From positions 310,001-374,000 of the forward strand of contig NW_026570306.1 in assembly GCF_019649055.1 (NCBI RefSeq): 64,000 nucleotides of DNA, written 5' to 3'. Under the pieces are notes generated by a model that saw nothing but the letters and a program-made list of their open reading frames with translations, was not told where the DNA came from and made no database searches. A program made the translations under genes and the position numbers. Positions 22,826-34,364 of the stretch are shown piece after piece. This DNA comes from Paramacrobiotus metropolitanus. Its lineage: Eukaryota; Tardigrada; Eutardigrada; Parachela; Macrobiotidae. Position 1 is the stretch's first letter; each line of letters opens with the position of its first letter.

Positions 22826-25800
22826 TATAAAATTTGATTATATACTCCACAGGATTATATTTATTTTTGATTTTTTGTTGATAACCTTTTACTAAATTTT
22901 TATTTGGGATTTTTGTTTGTGTGTGGACTTGGTCGTCACGCTGTGCCTGGTGTGATGGCCAGCGCCCCTTCAGTCAGTTTCGCAGCTACGATTTTTCTGT
23001 GCCGGTTAACGTGATGTTTTGTGGCAGATTTTTTTTTATTTTGATTTGATGTTTTCTTATTGGGTGAAGTTTGTTAATGGGCATTTGTGGAATTTTCGGG
23101 AAAGAAAAATGGTAGTAATAATAAAAAGGCTGTCACGAGATCATACTGAAACACGAAATATTCAGTTGGAACGCCAACGCTGAGAGCTCAGAACTGCAAA
23201 TAGAGAATCAAATCAATGGTGGAATCGGGTTGATGTTTGAAAAGTTTGTTTAGGCTCGGTAAGTTTTTCGATTTCTTCTCAAAACACACAATTATTTGGA
23301 TCGAAGAAACGGTATTGGCAAAACTTGATAGCACTGTAACTACGAATGTAGTCTGATGCGTTCTGCCAAAACCAGAGCAACATCTACACGGTACACCGAA
23401 AAAAGTTGAGAAATTTGTGTACTTGCTCGGCTTAGTTGTAGTACGAGTATTTTTCTTAGAGAATGATCAGTGCAGTGCGCCTGCTTAAAATATTATGGTG
23501 TGGTGACAGTGAGGGCTGGGATGTGGGGATACCGTAAGCTACTAAACAATTACATACCGGGATGATACCGCACTTATGGTCACTAATCGCTGCGAGTACC
23601 AGTATTTGATTACAGATGTCATGCTATTATGGTTACCGCTCAGTGGACATTGGCTGTGGCATGCCTATGTCTGCGGCTACTGGCGTGTACGTTCTGTTTC
23701 GTTAACGTTGGTTCTCGCCAAAAGAGCTTAGTTTCTGGGAAAGGTCACTGAAAGTGGCGATCGATCACTGCGGAGCGGTACCGATTGAGAGTGGATGTAG
23801 TCCATCCGATCAGCGCAGTGAACAGGAGTCGCATTGCCAACGTCCATAGCACGAACCTGTAGAGAGCTTGCTGATCAATCACCGTAACGTGTAATTCGCA
23901 TCCTGTTAATCATCGGAAGTCCTGTTCTCCTGACCTGTTCTTCGTAGCGGCCAAAGACGTCGGTACAATGAAAAATTACATACGAGGGCATTTTATAAAC
24001 GTCTGCCATTTCAGCAACACTATCATCGTGGGAGGGAATTTCAAGAGAATTTAATTATTGCTCTTGCCCTTGCTCTCCCCTGCTAACTGTTAAAAAAAAG
24101 TGTGTATACAAAAAAAGTGTGTAAAAAAGTGAAAAAAAGTGTGTAAAACAAGTAAAGTAAAGTAAGTGTAGAAAAGTGCACCTAACTGAGCAACGATAGA
24201 CCGGAGCACAGCTCTCAGGGTTGAAAACGAAAGGTAGAACGGTCATCCGTGACTTTTCCACACTACTACCCGTGCTCCTACACCGCTACTAAATCAAAAA
24301 TTAACAAAAACCGGCAGAACGGCATATTTTTACGTGAATGTTCACATAGTTGTGTCACGAGTACGACTGGTTGAAGTACATTTTGTATGGACAGTTATAC
24401 TTTGATGTGGTTTGCAACGGAAGGAAGTGGCCAGAAAGTATCAGCCAATTAGTAAAGTGTTAAGTGTACTTTGATCTCTCATAAAACAATCAATAAAATG
24501 TTGTCTCATGGTTTGTCTATGAGTGTTTTTAAGTTGAAGGCGTGTTCTGTCATCTTTCATATTTTGGATCAGAAATCGCTTCTGAGTGCTTGAGGGAGAA
24601 GAACTCCTTGTGAATGAATTAATGTCATCTTGCATAGCTAGCAGCTCTGGAATATCTGGTCTTGGGAAGTGTTCTCTGGCATATCTTCTTGTCCTAGATG
24701 TTGTTGCACTGTTAGTCTGAATGAGTCTGTATAAAGGTCACCGTTAGCAGAACGATTGGGTTAGCGTCGTGCCTGAGTTAGCTGTTTAGTAAAGGTCATT
24801 CACTACCATAAACCATCAGTAGCTTTACGCTATCTGACATGGAGGGCATTTGGTGGTGAAAGTCATTCTATGTGTTTTTACGCGCGGTTGTGTGGTTTAT
24901 CGAGTCGACTAAATGCAATAGTCATTGTTACCTGTCCGATTTCACCTGTGCGATTTTACCTGTGAACCCGGATCGCCTGCCTGTTACCGGTCTACAGTGG
25001 GATACCTTTGTGTTTGTTCTTGCGGATTGGATGCAGCTGGATGCCGGCGAGCACGGTGCCAACCGGATGACGCGGGCGAAGTTCGCGGTTGAAGAACCAC
25101 ACGGATGGTGTAAGTGGAAGATCGATAGCCGTGTCTAGTGAAGCATGCTGTTTAATTTTGTTGCGATGAGTCATTTCTCCCTACGTTAAGAAGATCTTTC
25201 CGTTTTGCACGATATTGCTTGGCTTGTTGTTATAATGGTTGTTACTACATGAATTTTGATGGAACGCCAGCGTGAATGGTTTAGACTAACTTTTTCCTTG
25301 ATACCGGTTTACGATTCGATAAGATAGAAGTCAGCGTTAAATGTAATGGGATACAACAGTTAGTGCACTACGTAGGTGATAGTTGTTCTTACGTCCCTTG
25401 TGTACAAAGAATCGAAGTTGCTAATCCAGACGGAAGTGTGGGAACGATATACCCATTGAGATAGAAATATGTACAAGGTCAACGAACAGTATCATAATTT
25501 TCGTTTAACTACAATAGCTGTGCTAGTCTGTGTAACCCGCCGACATACCACGCGTTTGTCAGCTGTTGTTTATCGGCTTGTACCGTAGATGTGATGGAAC
25601 TCTTGTGGCCTCGTTGTTGCTTTCGTACCGTTCATGGCCGGTATTTTGTTTGGGCGTGACCGGCAATATCAGTTGCCGGTAACCTGATGTAGTTAGCAGC
25701 ATGCAAATTCACGTCTCAGCATTGTTGGGCAGCGTTTTGTTTAATGCATCAACTTTATAGTAAACAGTGTCAGTTACCGGCACTTGCTTATGTAAGTGAT

Positions 25801-26120
25801 AACTTTTGTTGAGAAAAAAAAAAGCTGAGTTTCCTGTGTATTTCTGTTCACTGTGTAAGTCTGTACTGCCGTGTTCATCCTGGCTTGTGCACATGTACAC
25901 GCGCGGCGCAATCTCGTAGCTGTTGTTGGTACATAAATACCGGTACAACGGGTACATACCTTTTGTTGTGTACTCTGTACATGTGATTTATTAACATGCA
26001 CGGCAATGCCAATATACTCGTACCAGTTGTAATGATAATTTAGTCTGCTTTAAGTAATAATTCTAATGATAATTGTAACTGTTAACCTTGAATTACAATG
26101 GCTAATAATAGCAATAAGCT
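22826..26120. other. Intergenic DNA upstream of the Gag-like ORF
   Basis: No exon of a recognisable family. A low-complexity stretch of AAAAAGTGTGT-type units lies at about 24085-24180. I found no clear long terminal repeat or tRNA primer-binding site before the Gag-like ORF. A short upstream ORF (ATG at 26098) overlaps the Gag start in another frame. Confidence 0.5.
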
Positions 26121-27011
26121 ATGCCTGCTACAAGAAGCACCTTACCGTTAACACATGTGAGTGAAAGGGAGCTTGTTGATAAAAGCGAAAAAGCCATAAA
26201 AAGTAGAAGTAACAAAGTGAAGCCGATTACCAGTAAAGAGCCGGTTACAGGCGCGAGCAAGGTTACAACCAATGATCTGAATAGTACGGTTACTGGGAAT
26301 AACAACGAGTTTCTTAATTCTCAGGATAACGATATTTTGCCGGTTACTGCAAACCTAGAGTTGTTTGAGGAGAGAAAATTTGTTGGTGCAGTTGTACAGA
26401 ACAAAATGGATGCAGCTGCAGTAAACAAATTAGCTGATGCTTTAAATAAATTAAATCCTGCCAAAGTCGACCGGAAGGTTAACCTTGCAGATTTGCCGTC
26501 ATTTTCTGGGCAAGACTCAGAATCGGCGGCAGATTTTCTGATAAAATTCAAACTTTTTGGTGAATATTTCGAATGGGATAATGAAAAGTTGAAAGAAATG
26601 TTTCCGATGCGGTTAAACAAAGACGCTTTAAAATGGTTTATTACGAATAAAACTAAGCTACCAGACTGGGATGAAACTGAGAAAGAGTTTCTTAAAGTGT
26701 TTGGCAAAAGTGCGTACGACCTTGATCTGCAATCACTAAGCTTTTCTAATAATCCATTACAAAATCCTCTGGGTTACGTTTTCGAGATTCTCGATTACCT
26801 TCGCATAACAAACCCTCTTGCAACAGAGCAGGAAAAAGTACGCGTGATTTTTGAGCACATGCCACCTGAACTGAAAGCAGCAGTTATCGAAGACAGACCA
26901 GATACTGTTGATAGGTTTGTTGAGAGGCTTAAAGACATTAAAAGAAAACAACAGTACTTGTCGGTTGTCGGTAAACATGATACATCGATAAAAAAACTAA
27001 CGTGGCAATAA
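26121..27011 (+). CDS. Retrotransposon Gag/capsid-like protein, lone ORF
   Basis: A single intronless 296-residue ORF. The middle and C-terminal part reads like a retrotransposon gag capsid domain. LPSFSGQD is followed by ADFLIKFKLFGEYFEWD, then KLKEMFPMRLNKDALKWF, an acidic DWDETEKEFLKVFG block, and a second helical lobe with DYLRITNPLATEQEKVRVIFEHMPP. The N-terminal 100 residues are Lys/Ser/Thr-rich and likely disordered. No CCHC zinc knuckle is seen, and no protease, reverse transcriptase or integrase ORF follows in the next 2 kb. It is either the remnant of a Ty3-like element or a Gag-derived host gene. The family call rests on fold-like pattern and length rather than a diagnostic motif. 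Confidence 0.6.
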   Translation: MPATRSTLPLTHVSERELVDKSEKAIKSRSNKVKPITSKEPVTGASKVTTNDLNSTVTGNNNEFLNSQDNDILPVTANLELFEERKFVGAVVQNKMDAAAVNKLADALNKLNPAKVDRKVNLADLPSFSGQDSESAADFLIKFKLFGEYFEWDNEKLKEMFPMRLNKDALKWFITNKTKLPDWDETEKEFLKVFGKSAYDLDLQSLSFSNNPLQNPLGYVFEILDYLRITNPLATEQEKVRVIFEHMPPELKAAVIEDRPDTVDRFVERLKDIKRKQQYLSVVGKHDTSIKKLTWQ

Positions 27012-29070
27012 GTCCGAAATGTAATGAGAAAGTACGGTATACAAAGTAGCGCAGGTGTAAAACTAAAGAATAATAATAATAATTAATGATCGTCGATCAA
27101 TTTTTTGCGTGTTAGTTCAAAGCCTTTAAAAATAAAAACTATGACAGTAAGGCAACAGGCGGACAGTATGGAGTATATTAGTTATAGCTGTGTGTTGAAA
27201 ATAAAATTTTTCTTTGAGTGAATAAAGTTGTATTATTCATTTTAGCCATGGACAGTCAGGGCCCTGGTCTGTAAATGGTGCATTTTCAAAAATATACAAA
27301 CAAAATTGTGTATGATGATGATGTAAGAAATGAGATTTTTGTGAGGAATTTAGAGAGTTGATAGTGTTAAATTATTGATTTATTTTGCCGCCTGTTGTCT
27401 ATAAATTTTTATCTGTCAGTAATGATTTTGCAGTCTAAACATCAGCTAATTCAGAATGTTGCTACAAATTTTTGAAAAACTGTGGTAAAATACCGTTACT
27501 TTCACTGAAACTAAGGTACAAGTAAGTTCCTGTTTAGTTATCCAATCGTTTTTAACTGGCCATGGGGGACGCCCTAATAGTCGGTTACTTTAGTCATAGT
27601 TTATTGTATACCTGCTTTCAACAAATTGTATATTGGAAGGCTCCTAAAATTTGCAATTTGCCAAGCAAAGTGGAACAATTACTTGTATTTATTTAATCGG
27701 TGATTACTGTCAATAGAACTAGAATTTATTCACCTGAAAACAAATAAAAATGTCAAAATTTGTGATCTGTATAAATCTATGGTTAGCAATTAAATTCACA
27801 GACAGCGCAATTGTACGACTAACCTTTTAATGATTTGTGTAACTGACTATAATACAGTGGTCTATTTCTCACTTTTCCAAACACGCGGAACTGTCTGTAT
27901 GTTCCATGCATCCAAAACTGCGTGTAGGACGCACAAAATAAAAAACAGGCTTGTGCGAATATATTACAGCGGCAGCAGTAAATGCGGTGCAATGCACTCG
28001 TATGTTGTCAAATGTCTGCACTGACTCAGACGTTACGCATTGAAGCGTAACGCACTGAACCACCAAGTTGCCGGCATGTGACTAAAGTTCGATTACTCAT
28101 GTTGCATTAATAAACCTTTCTGTTTCCTTGGTTTTTAACGCGGGCGCATTATGCTTGGTTAAATGTTGGTTTCAAGTTACATCAACCACATTTTGGTTAA
28201 GATGGCATTTTCTTCTGTTTCATTTTGCGTTTTTTTTTCAAAGTGAAAATTGCATCTTCGTTTGGTTTGCACCATGTGTTGTGTTGTCGCATGTATTCAT
28301 GTTCAATACAGTGTACATTTCTGTTTTTCTTTGTCTGTTTTCTTTGAGTTGCAGGACTGCAGTTTTATTGGTTTCCGTTTCCCTAGTTTTGCATGCACGG
28401 CTATATCGATCGATTTTTCGTATGAGCGCCTTGTGCGGGCCGAAGCGCCAAGGTTGGGTGGAATGTTTTCGCAGTCACCGCAGATGAGAATGAGCCAGCC
28501 AGATCAATGACCTGCAGCGAGGACAGCATAAGTAAAGAGCCCTGCTGTTCAATGTGAGATGCGTTCGTCGATAATGAACTGGATAAATCGCGACATGCCA
28601 CGTGCAGTAAATATACTGGATGCAACACAATTATGCAGCTTTATCCGCTACTGAAGCGTGCTGTTCACATAGTTGTCTGGTATAAGAGCCGTGATTTCTA
28701 GGGTGCTGCAACAGATGCCCGGTATCGTCATCGATATGTTTAGCTGGGCACATAAGCCGCGGACATCCGCTCTGGTTCTGTATCCTCTCCTGACATGAAA
28801 GAGGATAACTATGGCGCCATTTCCTGCTTCCGCGTACGACGCTGCTCTTTCACTTCCGTAACAGACAGACGGACAGACACTTTTTTCGTCTGAATTAGAG
28901 GACCTTCGCTGCGCTCCGGTTAATGGATAAAGTACAAACTCTTAAAAAGCGCTACTATACATAAATGCAGAGCTACTGTAATGTAACTGTCAACGAATAA
29001 AATTTTATTAGGCATTCGGCATCTTCTCGGTGGGAGCGTGTGATACTTGAGTGCAACGGTGCCTTACCGG
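27012..29070. other. Intergenic DNA between Gag-like ORF and the protease cluster
   Basis: Only short ORFs with no family pattern. The part around 28600-29060 becomes alignable with sequence flanking the other cluster copies, for example TCTTCTCGGTGGGAG near 29022 and near 33343, so it is the 3' edge of repeat unit A. Confidence 0.5.
27200..27226 (+). terminator. Tandem poly(A) signals after the Gag-like ORF
   Basis: AATAAA occurs at 27200-27205 and again at 27221-27226, about 190-215 nt after the Gag stop. This is consistent with an independently polyadenylated transcript. Confidence 0.45.
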
Positions 29071-29927
29071 TCATGTGCACCAGTTATCGAAATTAGATTT
29101 GAAAAGGTCATCTTTGTTGTACGCCAAGTTAGCCAGTCCGTCTGCTATGCTGTATATACTCCCTTCCGCCCGGTTTTGAACGAGAAACTGATTTTTGGAT
29201 ATCCACGCACGATACCATGCAAAAGCCCGATCACATTAAATGCGCATCTTTTGAGAAACGCCCACCAGACTGACCCAGTCCAGGGAGACAACACGAAGAT
29301 CCTCCAGGTAAGAAAAGCTGTCGGCTTCCAGTGATGTAACATCACATTGAGAAAAGATAAGTATTCGAAGTTTCAGTGATGTGGTGACATCCGTTCGCTG
29401 GATAACCAAATCTGATGAGCACATAAGTGCCTAAAATTCGAGCATGTTGTTCAGCTTCATGTCACGCAGTTTGCCTGTGGCTCGTCTGGTCTGAAGATGG
29501 CGAAAGTTAAACTGAATAATCCGCTCGGCAACGGGATGCAAGAGTTCACCGGTTAAATACTCGGCATCATGCAGTTTGGCCATTATGTAGCGGAGCGGTA
29601 GTCTGGCCATCGCCTCGATCATTTGTTTCATTTCTTCTTGGGTGGCTGCTGAGGTACAAGGGAAACCGTACCATAATTTCGCAAGAGTGCAATTTGAATC
29701 GAACGACCAAGGACTGCAATGTTCCGAAGGCGGTCGGTTACAGTCTTCGGTAGTCCAGGCATCGTTAGGTCGAACCGGCAATGAGTAGACATAGCCATCA
29801 GGATCAAAGCAGCGACAAGGAATGTCTTTAAATATCTAAGCATGTAAAAATACTTACTTGTATTGAATACGTTAAATCCGCCGTATACAATACAGATATA
29901 CATGAAAGTCACCTTGTTTTGGGACAT
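29071..29927 (-). pseudogene. LRR-like unit A, interrupted by two stop codons
   Basis: Homologue of the unit at 35713-36483. Exon 29927-29858 encodes a short hydrophobic leader beginning MSQNKVTFMYICIVYGG. A second exon starting at 29825 reads CRCFDPDGYVYSLPVRP and contains paired cysteines. It continues through TGKLRDMKLNNMLEF to an LRR-like block, SLEADSFSYLEDLRVVSLD. Relative to copy C, a glutamine codon is TAG (after NMLEF, ORF end 29431) and a tyrosine codon is TAA (after SQKMRI, near 29236). After both, similarity continues in the same frame to a final stop at 29071-29073. It is therefore probably a pseudogene. The domain has one clear LRR-like repeat and is otherwise unrecognised. The ATG lies only 30 nt after the astacin A stop codon. 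Confidence 0.65.
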
Positions 29928-29956
29928 AAAGAGATATACGTGAAGGCGGCGTCTCG

Positions 29957-31451
29957 CTAATCGGCGTGGTCCAGAATTCCTGCTGAGTCTTTGTGGTTGA
30001 CCTTACAGTGCTGGTAACGTTTTGATCGCCTAAGAGTTATGTTTAAGTCATTTATTCCGCTTTGCCTGCTTTGCTTGTTCTCTTCATACGTTGCATATCC
30101 ACGAGACAACGCCGGACGCGACCGTGCAAAGCACGTAGCAAGACAGTCGATTAGCAAAGCGGTAATTACCGAAACCTTAACGGACAAACCTGAAGTTGTG
30201 GATGCCATCGTGCCCGAGGCTCGACATTCTCCTTGCGTTGAAACGAAATGTCTACCAGTAGGCACAATGCAACTGAACCGCTTGTAAATCCTGGCTAGAT
30301 CCAGCGGACTCAGATTCTCATTCTGCCCCATTTTCATTCCCCTCACTTTCGGTATAAGGGTTGGAAAATTTGGGTCTTTGGCGAAGGCTTTCAGTTCGTA
30401 ATGCATAACCGACTGGTAGTCGTAGGGAAGACCATATGTCATTCCTGTACGCTTCTCAAACTGACCTTTATCCTCTGCAAAATGCAGCCAGTAATCATTT
30501 TACTTGATAGTTTACATACTAACACAACATCGTAAAAATTGTACACCTGTCGCGATGTTGTCCCAGTTGATGAGAACATAGTCATCCCGATCGAGGCGGG
30601 ACTGTTCGTGAAAGAAACCCAGCGTGTGCATCAGTTCGTGCTGGATGCAGCCGTAGCGAAGGATGCAACCCGACGTCAGTTGTATCAGCTGCCTCTGTCC
30701 AAGGCGACCGATATTCGACGAGCATCTACAAGAAGCGTATTCTTGTTATTCTGACGCCGGCTTACACATAACTCACACAACCGTAAATATTCCGGTAACG
30801 ATTTTACGAAGGCTGTACTGTAGCTCATTGAAAACTTTTCTGGAATTTAACATAGTCAGTTTCGTGGGTGCGGGGCACGAACTTTACACAACTGCCGGTG
30901 AGATGCATGATGATGTCCATCGCTTCCTCAATCATTTTCTTCTCCGAGGCTTCTAAAATGGAGGTTATTCGACAACATTTTATTGGGTTACTGAATGTTG
31001 CCGAGCGCTGCGTGGTGAGTTCATAGGGAATCGTGTTGTTAGACCACAACAGATTGTCGTCGTTGGCCGCGTTGGCGGCTGACTTTCTTACCATCTGCGA
31101 CAACAACGAGTGCGGATTATTCTTGCATACCGGCAAAAAGGGAAAACCGTCAACACCAATTACCTCTTCTGAATCAAATCCAGCAATGTCACCCTCCCAA
31201 AAGTCGCTGCTGTATCGTGATTGGTCGTTATCCGCTGTCAGCGCATCGACATCAACGTATTCTCTCCAGTCTGCAAAAGTTTTAAAAATAATGGTAATTG
31301 GCGTAACAACATGCTTGCAAAAATTTTTGGCGGCAGCAGGCGAGATGGTTCACATACTGTCTGGCAGCGTTCGGGCTAAAGAATAATCATGGAGGACCGT
31401 GAGTATAGTGATTCCGCATTGTAACCAAGTTTTCGACCTGTCCGCTTTCAT
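29957..31451 (-). CDS. Astacin-family zinc metalloprotease, copy A (one altered splice donor)
   Basis: Secreted M12A endopeptidase. Exons: 31451-31358 (signal peptide, ending ILTVLHDYSLARTLPD), 31270-31164 (propeptide with FWEGDI, resembling the FxGD aspartate switch), 31094-30992 (mature start, NDDNLLWSNNTIPYEL), 30952-30829 (EKKMIEEAMDIIMHLTGSCVKFVPRTHETDYVKF), 30725-30547 (CSSNIGRLGQRQLI and the zinc signature HELMHTLGFFHEQSR), 30474-29957 (YDYQSVMHYELKAFA, with the Met-turn and zinc-site tyrosine, to RIYKRFSC). Exon lengths match copy C. The exon 30952-30829 donor reads AT where copy C has GTGAGC, so correct splicing is doubtful. The intron 30991-30953 is only 39 nt. After the catalytic domain come about 100 residues with a hydrophobic stretch and no known domain. 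Confidence 0.72.
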
Positions 31452-31710
31452 TATTCTGTCGTTTCTGTGGTACGGACACACCGGGGCTGTGCGCGCATTA
31501 AGTTCTTCGGAATTGCTTGCCCACCTATCCAAGGCTACTAGGAGCGTCAGTGCTGCTCAACCGGTATACATATATTCTGACTGCTTTCGTTTAAAAAACG
31601 GTGCAGCTTGAGCAACCAGGTTGAAGCAAAACCTAACTTTAAGAACTGTAATTATAAGGACCCTCCCAAACTGCTTTAAACTTAACAATAAGCATTCGCG
31701 ACGTGACTGC

Positions 31711-31728
31711 TAATTATGCGCATAATTA
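31711..31728. promoter_or_regulatory. 18-bp perfect palindrome upstream of astacin A
   Basis: TAATTATGCGCATAATTA lies 260 bp upstream of the astacin A ATG. A 14-bp version of the same palindrome is at 38424-38437 upstream of copy C, in otherwise diverged flanks. It could be a binding site for a homodimeric factor. Confidence 0.4.
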
Positions 31729-33217
31729 TGTTTTGCACATTGTTGTGCATGCTTATTAGCCCATCGGGAAGCTGGTTTAAAATAATACCTTTAACGCCCC
31801 ATATGTATGCATGGGAAACGAATAATCCATATATAAGTATAACGCGAGTATGGAAACTTATGGCTTTTGTTTTCGTGTGCGTCCATGTTGCAGTTAATGC
31901 GGAAAGTAAAACGGCAATTTAACTTCATAACAGGTACCGCTTTCTTCTTTTGCACTTTTTAACAAAACTGCAGTGCTTGGTAACATGCTAGCATTAATAG
32001 GTTGTTACGTGGTCGTTGACGGTTGACCAGCCCACTGTTGTAAGCGTTTGTGACTTTGTCCGTCATCGCTAATAGAATCTATCGTAAAAAAAGGAAATGT
32101 TTTAATATAATTAATTGACCAGTACGGGTATGTACAGGTTCAGTTCGTACTACGTTCTGGCGGTCGTAATGATGTTTTCTTTGTTCTACCTATGATGAGG
32201 TGTAGAAGTCCCTGCCTGCGCTGTTTCACATGGCAAAAACTTTTCAAAAATCGATTACGTGATTATTAATATTTTTATACAAGCTTGTACACAAGATCAA
32301 TAAATCCATCACTTTTGTTATGCGGAGTAACGCAGAGGGTACCGTGTCTCTGCTGCCCGGCACACGGCTCCATAATGTGAAGGTGGAAAACACATTGAAG
32401 TACTTGTACCCGTATACACGGTATACGGGTACAAGAAAAATTTAAATTTAGTTAACGTAGTTTTCGTATTTTTTCGGAACATTATTGCGCTTGTTCAACA
32501 TAATTATTATGGAGTGAGGAAAGTAAGGGCTACGGTGTATGCCGTAATTAAGCCACCAGACGATTAAGTACTACAAGTATTTCTGTCTGTACAGGCCACA
32601 CTCATTAATTACGATGAATATCCTATATCCGAACAAAGTTATCAAGGAAATTTTGGCCGTCGCCCATTTTTTTACGAAATACGTGACTCCCGCTGCCCCG
32701 CATGCCTAAATCTGTTACTACTTGTACGCATAGTAGTGTTCTGCCGTGTGAAAGTGTTCTTCGCCACAAGAATTTAGTGTCTGGAAAAGTTACAGGATGT
32801 GGTCCCTGTTCTGCGGCTTCAGTTAGTAGTGGGTTTAGGCCTTCGGATTAATACAAAAATTGATGAACCAAAGCCAATGATCCCATGAGGATGGCTTGTT
32901 TTGTCCGTTGCTCTAGTACCGTCTTCCGATACACCCAGTTAATTAGCCGCTCACGACCAGTTCATTGGCAATAGCGAGTCGTCCCTTTCTTGTCCAGTAC
33001 CTTAAACTTGTCAGCCTCTAACCAGGTATCTCTGCAAAAACAGTTGTGCTAGGGAGTGAGGATCGGCTTTCGTAAACATAGAGCTAGTCCAGGACAGCCA
33101 TAAACAAAGCGCACTCAGAAACTTCAAGAGTTAAAACGAAAGACTTTCGAAGATGAATGCATAACGAGTTCAGCTCTTCTGCCAGCTCCATGGGCAAAGA
33201 AACACGGTGAACAAATA
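31729..33217. other. Spacer between units A and B
   Basis: No recognisable exon. It contains a perfect 15-bp-arm hairpin at 32403-32435. Confidence 0.5.
32403..32435. repeat. Perfect inverted repeat, 15-bp arms, 3-nt loop
   Basis: CTTGTACCCGTATAC, spacer ACG, then GTATACGGGTACAAG. The match is exact over both arms. Confidence 0.9.
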
Positions 33218-33228
33218 ACAGGAAACGA

Positions 33229-34161
33229 CTACTTCGAGTATGGACGTTCGTTTGAAAAGGCTAGCACACTACATACACAAACCCACAGCAACTGTAATGT
33301 CATTGTCGACGAATGGTAAAACTTCCTTGAACGCCCGATGAATCTTCTCGGTGGGAGTGTAACCTCCGAGTACGACTGTCCCGTACCGGTCAAGCGCTGC
33401 AGTTGACTGGTCTGAATAGATGATTTTGTGTGTACGGCATGTTTTTCAGTCCCCCTGTTACACTGTACACGTCTCCCCTCTGTCCGGTTCTGAATCAGAT
33501 ACGGATTTGCGGATATCCACGCTCGATACCATGCAAACGCCCGATCACAATAAATGCGCTTCTTTTGAGAAAAGTCCACCAAATTGAACATGTCCAGGGT
33601 GACAACACGAAGATCCTCCAGATAGGAAAAACTGTCGGCTTCCAGTGATGCAATACCGCATCTAAAGAAACCAAGTATTCGAAGTTTCAGCGATGTGGTG
33701 AAATCCGTTCGTCGAATAACCAAATCCTCCATACAGTACGATCCTTGAAATTCTAGCATATTGGTCAGCTTCATATCGCGAAGTTTGTCTGTGGCTCGTG
33801 TGGTATTTAGATAGGAAAACGCGAATTGAATAATCTGTTCGGCAACGGGTTGCAAGAGTTCGTCGGTTAAATACTCAGAATCGGGCAATTGAGCCAGTAT
33901 ATAGCGGACTGGTGGGCGGGACATCGCTTCGATTATTCGCTCCATTTCTACTTGGGTGGTTGCTCTGTAACAAGTGAACTCGTAGTATAGATTTGCAGGA
34001 TTGCAATCAGACCCGAAGAACCAAGGAGTGCAATGATCCGAGCGCTGTCTGTTACACTGTTCAGTCGTCCAAGCCACCTCAGGCCGAATCGGCACTGAGT
34101 AGACGTATCCATCCGGATCAAAGCGCCGGTCACGAATGTCTGTAAATACATATCTAAGCAT
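33229..34161 (-). pseudogene. LRR-like unit B, frame shifted at its 3' end
   Basis: Same as unit C up to LIQNRTEG. One extra base near 33472 then shifts the frame. The ORF runs on to 310 residues ending VCSVLAFSNERPYSK instead of stopping at the position used by C and, in ancestral frame, by A. The extended tail is therefore unlikely to be a conserved protein segment. As in C, the signal-peptide exon present in A is not recoverable: its ATG reads GTG and an in-frame TAG follows. Confidence 0.6.
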
Positions 34162-34364
34162 GTATTAAAGCATGCTCGTACTGAATACATACGTTAAACT
34201 ACGCCGTATAAAACATATACAGGAAAGTCACCTTGAAGTTGTTTTGGGACACTAGGAGATACAAGTAAAGGCGTCGCATCACTGATCGGTGTGGTCCGAA
34301 ATTCCTGCTGTGTTTTTCTGGTTGACCTTGCAGTGCTGGCAGTAATGTCTTGATCGCCTAAGGG

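Noticed and set aside
23000-26100. 5' LTR of a Gag-bearing retroelement
   Set aside because: Only about 14 bp are shared by the two Gag flanks (GTTCACATAGTTGT, near 24338 and 28667), too little to call an LTR.
29431-29440. Programmed stop-codon readthrough in LRR unit A
   Set aside because: Two different stops plus other decay in the cluster make pseudogenisation simpler; no readthrough context is evident.
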